DNA of 7,777 nt, taken from positions 1-7,777 of the forward strand of contig CAVKRN010000083.1 in NCBI GenBank assembly GCA_963658695.1, given 5' to 3'. The position numbers and the translations under genes are program-made. The DNA comes from CAG-791 sp963658695. Its GTDB lineage: Bacteria; Bacillota; Clostridia; Lachnospirales; Lachnospiraceae. Of this stretch, positions 7,282 to 7,777 are shown piece by piece; position 1 is the first letter of the stretch, and every line of letters begins with the position of its first letter. The notes under the pieces were generated by a model, which saw nothing but the letters and a program-made list of their open reading frames with translations, searched no databases and was not told where the DNA came from.

Positions 7282-7777
7282 CTACCGATTTCTTTCTCTT
7301 GTAGCCCAGAGCTGAATGATCGCTATCACTGTAATGACAAGGAACGTTATCGTTGATTCCGCTGCCGAATACGCGAATTTAAGCTCTGTAAACGCATGCT
7401 TATATATGAGCGTTGCAATGGACATGGTGGAAAAGCCGGGCCCTCCGTCTGTTGTAGCCTTGATATAATCAAATACCATTAAGCCGGAACGCACGTTCAT
7501 GATAATGATGACAGAAATTGTTGGCATGAGCAGCGGAATGGTTACGTTCCTTACAGTTTGCCAGACTCCGGCGCCGTCTATTTTGGCAGATTCAAGAACA
7601 TCATTAGAGATGGATTGCAGTCCGGACATTGCAATAACTGTAGGAAGCGCTGTTCCCTGCCAAATATTGATAAAAAGGATGGCCCACATTGCCGTACTGC
7701 CGCTGGAAAGAAGCGACTTTGAAAGCGAATCGATGGATAAGAGCTTTCCGACCTCCGGCAAGAGGGTATTGTAGATC
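7282..7777 (-). CDS. carbohydrate ABC transporter permease, MalF-like (CUT1 family), 5' partial
   Basis: This is the first membrane subunit of the sugar importer, cut by the right edge. The open frame runs to the edge (visible residues begin IYNTLLPEVG), so the TTG at 7761 is not the start. The 164 visible residues are roughly the C-terminal half of a family usually near 300 residues. A membrane segment with WAILFINIWQGTALPTVIAM (31-50) precedes the EAA docking loop DVLESAKIDGAGVWQTVRNVTIPLLMP (59-85), where Ser replaces the first Ala of the motif. After another membrane segment comes DYIKATTDGGPGFST (103-117), the conserved Thr-x-Gly-Gly-Pro region of MalF-like subunits, and a last membrane helix. 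It is followed by the MalG-like gene after 15 nt. The sugar-binding protein gene would be expected further upstream, outside the window. Confidence 0.93.
   Translation of the reverse strand, partial: IYNTLLPEVGKLLSIDSLSKSLLSSGSTAMWAILFINIWQGTALPTVIAMSGLQSISNDVLESAKIDGAGVWQTVRNVTIPLLMPTISVIIIMNVRSGLMVFDYIKATTDGGPGFSTMSIATLIYKHAFTELKFAYSAAESTITFLVITVIAIIQLWATRERNR

Noticed and set aside
7759..7761. TTG start for the MalF-like permease
   Set aside because: The frame stays open to the window edge with family-like residues before it, so the gene is simply cut.

Overview
The window looks like a Gram-positive Firmicute of class Clostridia, possibly Lachnospiraceae. The evidence is GGAGG-type ribosome binding sites before most genes, a lipoprotein-type solute-binding protein with an LAGC lipobox, tight operon packing on one strand, and an AraC regulator of the clostridial sugar-regulator style. 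Base composition looks close to balanced. Two runs of exactly ten N show that this is a scaffolded draft or metagenome assembly. The taxonomic call is inference from style and is not proven.

Layout from left to right. Positions 2-751 (+) hold the C-terminal part of an AraC-family regulator cut by the left edge. Positions 752-934 are a convergent intergenic region with a perfect 13-bp GC-rich hairpin that terminates the leftward operon. Positions 935-6199 (-) hold a complete five-gene Opp/Dpp-type ABC importer, transcribed in the order permease B, permease C, ATPase D, ATPase F, binding protein. B/C and D/F overlap by 1 and 4 nt. Positions 6200-6363 hold a good sigma-A promoter followed by a leader of about 110 nt containing a terminator-like hairpin with a GAAA loop, just 30 nt before the first gene. 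Positions 6364-7777 (-) hold two permeases of a CUT1 sugar ABC importer; the upstream one is cut by the right edge.

How the genes work together: the binding protein would capture a peptide or oligosaccharide at the cell surface, the B/C pair forms the pore, and the D/F ATPases drive uptake. The neighbouring CUT1 permeases form a second importer whose binding protein probably lies beyond the right edge and whose ATPase is not visible. Sugar permeases on one side and an AraC regulator on the other suggest a carbohydrate locus, so the Opp-type system may carry oligosaccharides rather than peptides (inference).

Both N runs fall inside genes and make them look broken when neither is. The gap in the binding protein is probably artefactual: its flanks share GTGT, and collapsing them restores one 533-residue frame. 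The gap in the D ATPase hides a short real stretch whose length must be 2 mod 3, after which the correct frame resumes and ends at 3436. I see no new class of system. The most interesting DNA is the leader before the Opp-type operon.
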